The notes beneath the pieces are model-generated. The model was not told the origin of the DNA, did no database searches, and saw only the letters and a program-made list of their open reading frames with translations. Both the position numbers and the translations under genes were made by a program. From contig JANYBW010000024.1 of assembly GCA_025360585.1 (NCBI GenBank), positions 1-62,151 on the forward strand: a stretch of 62,151 nucleotides of DNA, read 5' to 3'. Shown piece after piece: positions 27,015-34,428 of the stretch (position 1 is its first letter; every line of letters begins with the position of its first letter). The stretch is from Actinomycetes bacterium (lineage in GTDB: Bacteria; Actinomycetota; Acidimicrobiia; IMCC26256; PALSA-610).

Positions 27015-27698
27015 TTAGCGTCTCCATCGTCGGATGGTGACCTTTGAGGCCTTCGGATCATCGGGGTCGAGTTCGAGTTTCAACCGTTCGTCGTCGCGTT
27101 CAGTGTCGTCGTGATTCACCACGACCGCGGTCTCTTCGTGGTTACGACCTTCGAGCGCATTGGCCAGCCCGAGCATCCCCGCAGCCAAGCTCGACCCGAC
27201 CGCGCTCCCCGCAAACCGCTGCACCGCAGTCTCCCTGTGTCCCTCGGGTATTCCGTAGACGGAATATTGCAGGGACACAGAGGGGGCGGCCACGGCTATG
27301 GCGGCGCAATGGTCCGGACCGACATTGAGCTCCATGACGGTCCAGTCTGAGGGGGCGCGCGTGAGGTATCCGCCCTTGATTCCCTCGCCCGTTGCCTTGA
27401 GATACGCCTCAACGCGAGTCCAGTGCTGCGTGAACGAAATCTCTTTATCTACCGTCGTTGACCACTGCTCGAATTCGTCGTCGCTCATCGTGCGGCGAGC
27501 GAGCCGATCGAGATACGGGTGCGGACGAATGAACTCCGCGTCGATCCCCAAAGGAACCGTTGATTTCGCGAGAAGCGAGCAGCCTTGTGTATTCGTACCG
27601 TTCAGGAAATGGACTGCCGTTTCGGCCAGGCCGAGGCGCTCGCACATTTCGGCCGTCGAGATCGAATCGTCGAACTGCCAGACTTCAACGTCGGTCAC
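27015..27698 (-). CDS. 4'-phosphopantetheinyl transferase with odd C-terminal extension
   Basis: 227 residues. GIDAE (51-55) and WTRVEAYLKATGEG (93-106) are the Mg-binding and CoA-binding motifs of Sfp/AcpT-type transferases, which load phosphopantetheine on carrier proteins; the usual WxxKEA Lys is not at its normal place (WTRVEA). Only 50 residues precede GIDAE, fewer than in Sfp. The PPTase part ends at about residue 139 (HCAAIAVAAPS). Residues 139-156 are encoded by a palindromic element, and the rest (VQRFAGSAVGSSLAAGMLGL... to the acidic DPDDPK tail) looks like a separate small protein with its own GTG (27224) and AGGGAG ribosome site. The start is a GTG overlapping the aminotransferase stop. 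Confidence 0.75.
   Translation of the reverse strand: MTDVEVWQFDDSISTAEMCERLGLAETAVHFLNGTNTQGCSLLAKSTVPLGIDAEFIRPHPYLDRLARRTMSDDEFEQWSTTVDKEISFTQHWTRVEAYLKATGEGIKGGYLTRAPSDWTVMELNVGPDHCAAIAVAAPSVSLQYSVYGIPEGHRETAVQRFAGSAVGSSLAAGMLGLANALEGRNHEETAVVVNHDDTERDDERLKLELDPDDPKASKVTIRRWRR
27231..27284. repeat. Palindromic element inside the PPTase gene
   Basis: Outer arms CTGTGTCCCT (27235-27244) and AGGGACACAG (27271-27280) enclose an inner perfect stem TATTCCGT-AG-ACGGAATA (27249-27266). The same layout, CCCTGTGTCCC ... TTCC ... GGAATAT ... GGGACACAG, recurs between genes at 59139-59188. Here the element is read in frame as residues 139-156. Confidence 0.85.
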
Positions 27699-29068
27699 TG
27701 GGTCGGCCCCTCGGCGACAAGTTCTGCGACCGCGGCCGCGAAGACTTCCGTGTGCCGATCAACTTGCGCGACAGTGGTAGCCGGAGACATCAACGCCATG
27801 TTATGAAATGGTGTCAACAAAATTCCGCGGTTCAAACAGTACAGGTGCAACAACGATTCGAGTTCATGATCAACCGCCGCGGCGGCTTGGCCGCCGTTGC
27901 GCGGCGGTGGGCAAAACCAGTACTCGGCTCGGCAACCCAAACGATTCACGTGCCACGCAAGATCATGCGCGGCAATTACATCCTTCACACCGTCGGTCCA
28001 GCGGATCGCCAACGCGTCCATTCGTGCGAACGCCTCATCAGTGAGCACGTGTTCGAGCGTGGCTTTGATCGCGCAGATCGCCAATGCATTGCCCGACAGT
28101 GTGCCGCCGATGCCACTTACATCGGCGTTCGGGCTCTGCACCACGTGCGGTGTCGATGCGACCGCAACGGCATCGGTCATCCCGAACGCAGCAGCCGGGA
28201 TACCGCCCGCAATCGGTTTGCCGATGACAAAAATGTCCGGCTCGAGACCCCACGCTTTGGTAGCACCGCCGGGCCCGGCGCACAAGGTGTGAGTTTCGTC
28301 GACGATCAATAACGTGCCGTGTTTACGAGTGATTTCGCGCAAACCATCATGAAATCCGGGTTCAGGATGCACGATCCCAATATTGGTGAGCGCGGGCTCG
28401 CACAAGACCGCGGCTACATCGCCGCCCGCAAGCGCCGCTTCAAGGGCCACGAGATCGTTGAACTCGACCACCTTGGTTGACTGCGCAGGATCTACCGGCG
28501 GCCCGACGTTTCCCGGCCGCGGCGCCATCACGCCGTCACCGTCGAGCGCAACCAACGTTTCGTCGACAGTGCCGTGGTAACACCAATTGAATACCAATAT
28601 TTTCTGACGGCCGGTTACGCTGCGCGCTACTCGCAACGCGAAGCGATTCGCATCGGTAGCGCTCATCGCGATTTGCCACCATGGCAACCCGAAACGCCGT
28701 TGGAGCTCTTGGCCAACCCACACGCTGTCCGCGGTTGGCAACATCATGGTGATGCCGCGTTCGACGCGTTGCTGCACGGCCGCGACGGTCGCGGCAGGCG
28801 AATGACCACACATGGCGCCAGTATCGCCGAGGCACAAATCAACGTATTCATGACCGTCAACATCGACAACCGTTGCGCCGTTCGCGCGCTCGGCGAAGAT
28901 GGGAAACTGCCCCGGCCAACGGCGCATCCAATTCATGGGGACACCGCCAAGAAAGCTCGAACTGGTTTGCGTTGCGAGCTCGCGGGATCGGGGATGGGAC
29001 TGCTCAAACGTGGTGAGCTCACGTTCGAGCAACACTGCGATCCGATGCGGATCGATGATGGGAGACAC
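27695..29068 (-). CDS. Class III PLP-dependent aminotransferase (glutamate-1-semialdehyde aminomutase-like)
   Basis: 457 residues. Motifs run in the order expected for class III enzymes: VVDVDGHEYVDLCLGDTGAM, then MSATDANRFALRVARSVTG, then WCYHGTVDE, LIVDETHTL (Asp that contacts PLP) and FVIGKPIAGGIPAAAFG with the Schiff-base Lys. It resembles GSA-aminomutase-type transaminases that act on amino acids or polyamines. Its GTG start follows the FAD oxidase stop by 33 bp, and its stop overlaps the PPTase start, so the three genes form one operon. A role with the oxidase in amine or amino-acid catabolism is likely, but the substrate is unknown. It is not expected to be hemL, as no other heme gene is near. 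Confidence 0.88.
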   Translation of the reverse strand: MSPIIDPHRIAVLLERELTTFEQSHPRSRELATQTSSSFLGGVPMNWMRRWPGQFPIFAERANGATVVDVDGHEYVDLCLGDTGAMCGHSPAATVAAVQQRVERGITMMLPTADSVWVGQELQRRFGLPWWQIAMSATDANRFALRVARSVTGRQKILVFNWCYHGTVDETLVALDGDGVMAPRPGNVGPPVDPAQSTKVVEFNDLVALEAALAGGDVAAVLCEPALTNIGIVHPEPGFHDGLREITRKHGTLLIVDETHTLCAGPGGATKAWGLEPDIFVIGKPIAGGIPAAAFGMTDAVAVASTPHVVQSPNADVSGIGGTLSGNALAICAIKATLEHVLTDEAFARMDALAIRWTDGVKDVIAAHDLAWHVNRLGCRAEYWFCPPPRNGGQAAAAVDHELESLLHLYCLNRGILLTPFHNMALMSPATTVAQVDRHTEVFAAAVAELVAEGPTQ

Positions 29069-29101
29069 GGGAACCTCTCGTGAAATGTTTGTGCCCCGAC
29101 G

Positions 29102-30496
29102 TTAATGCCCGATCAAGCGCTCCGTGATGCTCTTGCCACTCGGGGCTTGACCCGAACGCTGTGCCTTTGCATCAATCTGCATCGCGCCGTGCTGCGCGAA
29201 ACGCGTTGCGATCCAGCGCAGCGGTTCCGGTTCCCAGTTACGAGACTGATGACGAGTCATGGGCAGATCTGTGAGGTCGCTCTCGGTATCGGTGATGAGA
29301 TCGGCAAGCACGCGCCCGCCAAGATTCGTGGCCGCAACTCCCTCCCCGGTGTAACCGCGAGATGTCGCGATGCCAGTGGCGCGGTCGTAACCCATCGTCG
29401 GCACGAAGTCTCTCGGTACCCCCAGCACGCCACCCCACTGATGGGTGAAGGCGATGCCGGACAGTTGCGGAAACCATTCGGAAACTGCATGTTTCAATCG
29501 TTCGTGCGTGGGTTGATGGCGATCGTGTTCGGGCGCGATCCCAGAACCAAAGTGATAGGGCGCACCGCGACCACCGAACAGAATCCGGCCGTCTTGCGTA
29601 CGACTCAAATAGTCGACCGTGAGTGCTTGCGAATGCGTGACTGCTCGATGCGTCCAGTTGATTTCTTGGAGTTGCGAATCGCTGAGCGGTTCCGTCATCA
29701 CGATCAACGAATACAACGGCAACACTTGGCGTTTCGTCGGTTTCAACTGCGAGAGGTAACCCTCGCCTGCGAGCACAATCACGGTTGCGTTCACATTGCC
29801 CTGAGCGGTTCGCAACACCGGATTCGCGCCCCCTTCGAAACTTTCGACTCTCGTGCGTTCGTAGATCGTTGTGTTTGCGTGTCGCTCGACGTTACGAGCC
29901 AAACCACGCACTAACCGGCCGGGATGAATTGCCGCCGTCGCGTTACACAACAGCGAACCTTGCACACCGTCGACATTGAGAAACGCCATAGTTTCATTGG
30001 CGTTCATGCGTTGATGGAACTCCGGGAATCCGAGCTTGGCGTACGTACGCTCGATTGCGTCGAGCGCTGATAGCTGGTGCTTGCCGATCGCGAGGTGTAA
30101 CTCACCGTCGCGTTGGTAGTGGGCGTCGATTCCTTCGACTTCGCACACACGACCAACCTCATCGACAGTATGGACCATCGCAAGGTGCACAGCTCGAGCC
30201 GAGTCGCGACCGTATTTGTGCGTCAGCAGATCAGGCCCCGCACCAAAACCCGAGGTACACCATGCACCATTGCGACCCGATGCGCCAAAGCCAGCAATCT
30301 CAGATTCAACAATTGCAATACGCAGCGACGGATCGCGGCGAGCAAGGTAATACGCAGTCCACAAACCTGTGAATCCCGCACCCAAAATCGCAATATCGAC
30401 ATCAATCGAGGCATCGAGCGCAGGCCGAGGTGTGAGATCATCGCCGCAGGTCTCCAACCAGTAGGACAGATCGCGGTAATTCCTCGCTGACGGCAT
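29102..30496 (-). CDS. FAD-dependent amino-acid/amine oxidase (DAO family)
   Basis: 464 residues from the ATG at 30496. DIAILGAGFTGLWTAYYLAR is the FAD-binding Rossmann turn, GFGASGRNGAWCTSGFG is the second conserved block of DAO-type oxidases, and GYTGEGVAATNLGGRVLADL is the C-terminal FAD contact. The closest known types are gamma-glutamylputrescine oxidase (PuuB) and related oxidases, which produce an aldehyde, ammonia and H2O2. It is first in an operon with a class III aminotransferase and a PPTase. The start at 30496 is supported by TAGCCT 7 nt upstream; a TTG at 30520 would extend it by 8 residues. Confidence 0.88.
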   Translation of the reverse strand: MPSARNYRDLSYWLETCGDDLTPRPALDASIDVDIAILGAGFTGLWTAYYLARRDPSLRIAIVESEIAGFGASGRNGAWCTSGFGAGPDLLTHKYGRDSARAVHLAMVHTVDEVGRVCEVEGIDAHYQRDGELHLAIGKHQLSALDAIERTYAKLGFPEFHQRMNANETMAFLNVDGVQGSLLCNATAAIHPGRLVRGLARNVERHANTTIYERTRVESFEGGANPVLRTAQGNVNATVIVLAGEGYLSQLKPTKRQVLPLYSLIVMTEPLSDSQLQEINWTHRAVTHSQALTVDYLSRTQDGRILFGGRGAPYHFGSGIAPEHDRHQPTHERLKHAVSEWFPQLSGIAFTHQWGGVLGVPRDFVPTMGYDRATGIATSRGYTGEGVAATNLGGRVLADLITDTESDLTDLPMTRHQSRNWEPEPLRWIATRFAQHGAMQIDAKAQRSGQAPSGKSITERLIGH

Positions 30497-30503
30497 GCCG
30501 GCC

Positions 30504-30509
30504 AGGCTA
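30504..30509 (-). promoter_or_regulatory. -10 box TAGCCT, putative leaderless promoter
   Basis: TAGCCT lies 7 nt before the ATG (30496) of the DAO-type oxidase. The hairpin element 30524-30583 sits where the -35 region would be. Confidence 0.5.
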
Positions 30510-30523
30510 CCGAGCCCCAACTG

Positions 30524-30583
30524 CCCACGTTCGTTGTACCAATAAGCACGTAGATCGTGCTTATTGGTACAACGGTCGGTGGG
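30524..30583. repeat. Left hairpin element flanking the AbiEi/nuclease gene
   Basis: GTTGTACCAATAAGCACG (30533-30550) pairs perfectly with CGTGCTTATTGGTACAAC (30556-30573). The pairing extends outwards through CCCAC (30524-30528) and GTGGG (30579-30583) with mismatches between. The stop codon and last codons of the AbiEi-like gene are inside it. A near copy in the same orientation lies at 31620-31685. Confidence 0.95.
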
Positions 30584-31517
30584 TTTGGAGCGCAGCGTGA
30601 ATACGGTCGATCGTGAGGTGAGGCTGAGACTTCACGTCGTCCCAGGTCGCGACCACGATTCGCCATCCGAGTCGCTCGAGGGCGGCCGTCCGCAGACGGT
30701 CCTGTTTCCATCGCGCCCGAGTTGCATGCCATTCGAAGCCTTCAGTTTCGAACGCCACCAACCGTCGCGGCCACGCGAAATCGAGGCGAAATCGCCGACC
30801 ATTTGGGCCATCGACCCACCACTGCCGCTGCGCCTCAGGCAAGACACTATTGCTCAACATGCGCCATGCGAGCACCTCCAGCTCAGATTCGAGCGTTCCT
30901 GGTTTCGCGCTCTCGACGATCGCCCGGATTTTGGGCGTTCCGGCACGGCCGCGGCCACCGATAAGGGCGAGTCGTCTCGCGAGATCGTCGATCGTGAGCA
31001 AACGCAACGACCGAGCCCGCTCGAACGACATCGACAATGCATCCAAACTCAGCTTCGGCGCAATATCGAACAGCGCCCGCGCCGCGTCCGTCGTGCGGAT
31101 TCCATCAATTGACAACACCGGTTCGGCGTAGCGATTGAAACGATGCGTCCTCACAACATGGTCGGCAGCACCGTCATGCGCGATGGCAATGCGCCGCAAC
31201 CGCGGATTGCGATCGCCAGCCGCGGTGACGTGCAGCGGAATCTTTGCAAAGCCGTTCCCGAACTGCATCAGACGCGCCGCAGTCATGTGTGACGCGATGC
31301 CGTTCGTAGCAAGTGTGGCTGCCGCGATCGCAGCGCGTTCAGAGATCGGCGCACCGCGCATCCGGTACACACCATCGGCCACCGGCACGAAGAGCCCATT
31401 TTCGATCGATTGGCCAATTGCCGAACGGGACAACCCCGCACTCTCGGCTTGCGCGCGGTCCAAGATTCCATACTGCTGGCTCGCGAGATCGAGCGCTCGT
31501 TGATGAGCAGGTCGCAT
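30561..31517 (-). CDS. AbiEi-like antitoxin domain fused to DUF559/Vsr-like nuclease domain
   Basis: 318 residues from ATG 31517. The N-terminal part (QQYGILDRAQAESAGLSRSAIGQSIENGLFVPVADGVYRM) is the winged-helix of the AbiEi/transcriptional-regulator type. The C-terminal part has FRLDFAWPRRLVAFETEGFEWH, a PD-(D/E)xK-type core with Asp, Glu and a hydrophobic strand, then GWRIVVATWDDV, as in DUF559 proteins. No cognate AbiEii toxin gene is adjacent, so it is a solitary fusion. The function is unknown; defence, DNA repair or a selfish role are all possible. The gene is bracketed by two matching hairpin elements. The open frame runs up to 31604, but the added 29 residues cross the G/C-rich leader. 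Confidence 0.75.
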   Translation of the reverse strand: MRPAHQRALDLASQQYGILDRAQAESAGLSRSAIGQSIENGLFVPVADGVYRMRGAPISERAAIAAATLATNGIASHMTAARLMQFGNGFAKIPLHVTAAGDRNPRLRRIAIAHDGAADHVVRTHRFNRYAEPVLSIDGIRTTDAARALFDIAPKLSLDALSMSFERARSLRLLTIDDLARRLALIGGRGRAGTPKIRAIVESAKPGTLESELEVLAWRMLSNSVLPEAQRQWWVDGPNGRRFRLDFAWPRRLVAFETEGFEWHATRARWKQDRLRTAALERLGWRIVVATWDDVKSQPHLTIDRIHAALQTHRPLYQ

Positions 31518-31591
31518 TGTTTCCCCAATTGCACGTAACAGTTCATGACATGGGGGAAGTAACGGCAACAGTACTACCCACCTGCGACCCA

Positions 31592-31624
31592 CCCCCAGCC
31601 ACACCCACCCCCAGCCCCACCCCC
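31592..31624 (-). other. G-quadruplex motif on the minus strand
   Basis: Five C-runs of three to five (31592-31596, 31604-31606, 31608-31612, 31615-31618, 31620-31624) give on the minus strand a pattern of G-runs joined by short loops. It lies between the second hairpin element and the AbiEi-like gene. Confidence 0.6.
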
Positions 31625-31685
31625 AGCGTTCGTTGTACGCATAAGCACAATTGTTGTGCTTATTGGTACAACGGTCGCATGGGGG
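31620..31685. repeat. Right hairpin element flanking the AbiEi/nuclease gene
   Basis: GTTGTACGCATAAGCACAA (31632-31650) pairs, with one or two mismatches, with TTGTGCTTATTGGTACAAC (31654-31672). The pairing extends out to CCCCCA (31620-31625) and TGGGGG (31680-31685). The core, and the flanking CGTTC and GGTCG, match the element at 30524-30583 in the same orientation, 1.1 kb apart. Confidence 0.95.
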
Positions 31686-31704
31686 TTGGGGGTTGGGGAT
31701 TGGG
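31681..31704 (+). other. G-quadruplex motif next to the dinG stop
   Basis: G5-TT-G5-TT-G4-ATT-G3 meets the standard intramolecular G4 pattern. It starts inside the right hairpin and ends 16 bp from the DinG-like stop codon at 31721. Confidence 0.75.
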
Positions 31705-31720
31705 TCGAGTTGAGGTTGAG

Positions 31721-33742
31721 TTAGGGGGCCGCGGTGAGGCGTTGCAATGCGGCTTTCACACGATCTGGGTTGGTCATTCGGTACATCGGCGGCAAGGAAT
31801 CGATGATCTTGGCGCCGTAGCTACTAGTCACCAACCGTCGGTCCATAATTGCCACAACTCCCCTGTCTGCATCACTGCGGATCAGACGGCCGACGCCTTG
31901 CGCGAGCAACAGCGCTGCCCGTGGGAGATCGAAGGTTTCGAAGCCGCTCTGGCCTTCATTTTCGGCTTGTTCCCGGCGCGCCATGGCGAGTGGATCATTT
32001 GGACGCGAGAATGGCAGCTTGTCGACGATCACCAAACTCACTGCGGGCCCCACGACATCGATGCCTTGCCACAGCCCGAGCGAGCCAATCAAGCATGAGT
32101 GTTCGATTTTCGCGAACTCGACCATGAGCTTCGCTCGCGGCATGTCGTCGGGCGAAAGCACCGGTAGCAACGGCAGGCGTTCTTGCAACGCTTCACGCAG
32201 TGCCGCCGCGGCTTTCAGCGAGGTACATAGCCCAAGCGTGCGACCACCGGCCGCGTCGATCAACGCGACGGCCTCGTCGATCCACGCGTTAGCAAATTCT
32301 TCTTTGCGCGGATCGGGAAGATGCGCCGCGCAATACAAGATCGCCTGTTTGCGGTAATCGAACGGGCTTCCCACATCTAGCGCAGTGAATTGATCTGGAT
32401 GCTCGGGTGGCGTTTCGTACAGCGGATCGTTCTCATCAAGTTCAGCCGCGCCGACCCGAACCTTTTGGCCGGGCGCCTCCGGCCGAAGCCCGAGCCGCCA
32501 CGCCATCGGAGCGAAGTCGTCGCCTAACGCAAGCGTCGCGGAGGCCAACACGGCGGTTCGTTTGGAAAACAACGTCGTGGACAACGGCGGCCCGACATCG
32601 ATGCGCGCGATATTTAGGACCGGAGGATCTCGTCGCTCTACCCAAATCGCGTCGCGTGCAGGCGTGGCCTGCAACATGTACTGAACGTCTTCGCGAGTCG
32701 AGTTCACGAAGCGAGCGACCCGCAACACTCGTTGGGCCGGATCGGTAACGTCTACCGGCATTTTTGCGATTTCGCTGCTCATCGCGCTCAGTTGTTCGTT
32801 GAGCGCGAGCAAGGCTTGGCGCAGCCCGGCTTTATCAAGATCGATGCGCTGGCCTTCGGCGATGCTGCCCAACAACTCCGACCACCGCTTCGCACGTTCG
32901 GAGAGCGCGATCACGAGATCAGCATCACCACCGTCTTCACCGGCCATGATTGTGCGCACTTGCGCGGCCAGGCGATTGAGTCTCGTCGCGCCCAACGACA
33001 CACCGAACGCGTCGGCCGCGATGTCTTCGAGACTGTGGGCTTCGTCGACCACGACAAAATCGTGCGGCGGCAGCACTTTGCCGTTCGCGACGAGATGCTG
33101 AGCGTACAACGCAGTGTTCACCACGACGATGTCGGCGGCGGCAGCATTATCGCGGGCTTTTTCCGCGAAGCACGACTCACCGAAACTGCATTTCGCTTTG
33201 CCCGGGCACTCTTGAGAATCGATACTGAGCTGAGCCCAGAGTGCTTCCGGAATCGCAACCGGCGCTTCGCCGCGTTCGCCCGTTGTGGTCTCGCTGATCC
33301 AACCGTCGAGCTCATCCAGTACAGCATCATCGGCGCGAATTCCCGTGAGCGCGCCGCCGCGATCGCTATCGACTTCTTCTTTGCGGGCCAAACACACGTA
33401 ATTCGAACGCCCTTTGAGTTGCGCGAACGAGAACTGCGTATCGAGCGACTCCTGCAAAAACGGCAAGTCCTTGTTGCACAATTGTTCTTGTAGTGCTTTC
33501 GTCGCGGTCACGATGACAACGCGTTTTCCGGCGAGCACCGCGGGCACGAGGTACGCCAGACTCTTTCCCGTTCCCGTACCTGCTTGCACCAGGAGATGTT
33601 CGTGATTGGCGAACGCGTTCGCGACCGCATCACACATCGCTTGTTGGCCATCGCGCACGACACCATTCGGTAGCGAGCCAACCGCGGCAGAAAGTGCAGT
33701 CCGCGCTGCATCGATTGCGGCTTGCGGCGACGCGGGTTTCAC
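31721..33742 (-). CDS. DinG/XPD-family ATP-dependent DNA helicase
   Basis: 673 residues. QAGTGTGKSLAYLVPAVL holds Walker A, VVVDEAHSLED is the DEAH box, and SLGLWQGIDV and GVGRLIRSDADRG are helicase motifs V and VI. Four cysteines (YVCLARK, then ECPGKAKCSFGESCFAEK) between motifs Ia and II match the 4Fe-4S cluster of DinG/XPD 5'-3' helicases. These act on forks, R-loops and, in E. coli, quadruplex DNA. The GTG start overlaps the stop of the MDMPI-like gene, so it is last in a three-gene operon (MFS, MDMPI, DinG). G-quadruplex motifs lie directly after its stop. Confidence 0.9.
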   Translation of the reverse strand: MKPASPQAAIDAARTALSAAVGSLPNGVVRDGQQAMCDAVANAFANHEHLLVQAGTGTGKSLAYLVPAVLAGKRVVIVTATKALQEQLCNKDLPFLQESLDTQFSFAQLKGRSNYVCLARKEEVDSDRGGALTGIRADDAVLDELDGWISETTTGERGEAPVAIPEALWAQLSIDSQECPGKAKCSFGESCFAEKARDNAAAADIVVVNTALYAQHLVANGKVLPPHDFVVVDEAHSLEDIAADAFGVSLGATRLNRLAAQVRTIMAGEDGGDADLVIALSERAKRWSELLGSIAEGQRIDLDKAGLRQALLALNEQLSAMSSEIAKMPVDVTDPAQRVLRVARFVNSTREDVQYMLQATPARDAIWVERRDPPVLNIARIDVGPPLSTTLFSKRTAVLASATLALGDDFAPMAWRLGLRPEAPGQKVRVGAAELDENDPLYETPPEHPDQFTALDVGSPFDYRKQAILYCAAHLPDPRKEEFANAWIDEAVALIDAAGGRTLGLCTSLKAAAALREALQERLPLLPVLSPDDMPRAKLMVEFAKIEHSCLIGSLGLWQGIDVVGPAVSLVIVDKLPFSRPNDPLAMARREQAENEGQSGFETFDLPRAALLLAQGVGRLIRSDADRGVVAIMDRRLVTSSYGAKIIDSLPPMYRMTNPDRVKAALQRLTAAP

Positions 33743-34428
33743 TCGACGATATCGACGGCGCTCACCGAAAAGAACGGCGCGAGCAGCAGCTTGTGCGGGT
33801 CGATCGCAGCGCTCGATTCGTACGCAGCAATTTGGTTTGCGCTACGACGCCCGGTCGCGGCCCGCGCAAAATCGAACGCATCGATCGTAAGCGTTGGGCT
33901 CGTATCGGTTGCCGGGCCGAACGCGACTTCACCGTTTGGAGTGCAGAGGTGCAATGGCTGCGTTGTCCCAGGGCCGGCAACCGTTACCGCCCACTGAAAC
34001 GAGTACTGCGCTACGTCAACCGAATGGTCTGTGACCACGCCCAACGCGTGCGCGATATCGAGTTCGTGGGTATACGCATCAAACACCATTTGGCCCAGAC
34101 TCACTATTGGAAACATTTCCATGATCGGAACAAGCTGTTCGCCTTCGTCGTCCCAGGCGTCGAGAATCTTGGCGATCGACCATTCGGTGCGCATGTCGAC
34201 CTGCGCCTGAGTCCACTCGTCTGAGGCGACATTTTCCATGCGGCCGGCCAAAATGTCGCACGGGACCCCGCCGAGGTGGGCCAAGGTGTCACGCACTCGC
34301 CAGGCAGGAGTCGTGGGGCACATCGATTCGAGTTGAGCATCGGATGCGCTCCCAATCAACGCTCGGACGCGCTCACGAATCCCGTGATACGCGGCCGAAT
34401 AGTGGGCGACAGTTAGCAATTCAAACAT
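33739..34428 (-). CDS. Maleylpyruvate isomerase/DinB-like, mycothiol-dependent family protein
   Basis: 229 residues from the ATG at 34428. ESMCPTTPAWRVRDTLAHLGGV carries the conserved W-x-V-x-D-x-x-x-H metal-binding start of the MDMPI N-terminal four-helix bundle, and VFDAYTHELDIAHALG supplies the other two metal-binding His residues. The C-terminal domain (LTIDAFDFARAATGRRS) is the usual SCP2-like part. Family members use mycothiol or act as unknown thiol transferases, which fits an actinobacterium. The start overlaps the MFS stop by 8 bp. The open frame runs to 34482 but the extra residues are inside the MFS gene. Confidence 0.85.
   Translation of the reverse strand: MFELLTVAHYSAAYHGIRERVRALIGSASDAQLESMCPTTPAWRVRDTLAHLGGVPCDILAGRMENVASDEWTQAQVDMRTEWSIAKILDAWDDEGEQLVPIMEMFPIVSLGQMVFDAYTHELDIAHALGVVTDHSVDVAQYSFQWAVTVAGPGTTQPLHLCTPNGEVAFGPATDTSPTLTIDAFDFARAATGRRSANQIAAYESSAAIDPHKLLLAPFFSVSAVDIVE

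Noticed and set aside
30524-31685. Insertion sequence with terminal inverted repeats
   Set aside because: The two elements are direct repeats that are each palindromic, there are no target-site duplications that I can see, and the enclosed gene is not a transposase. It is kept as a hypothesis of another kind of unit.
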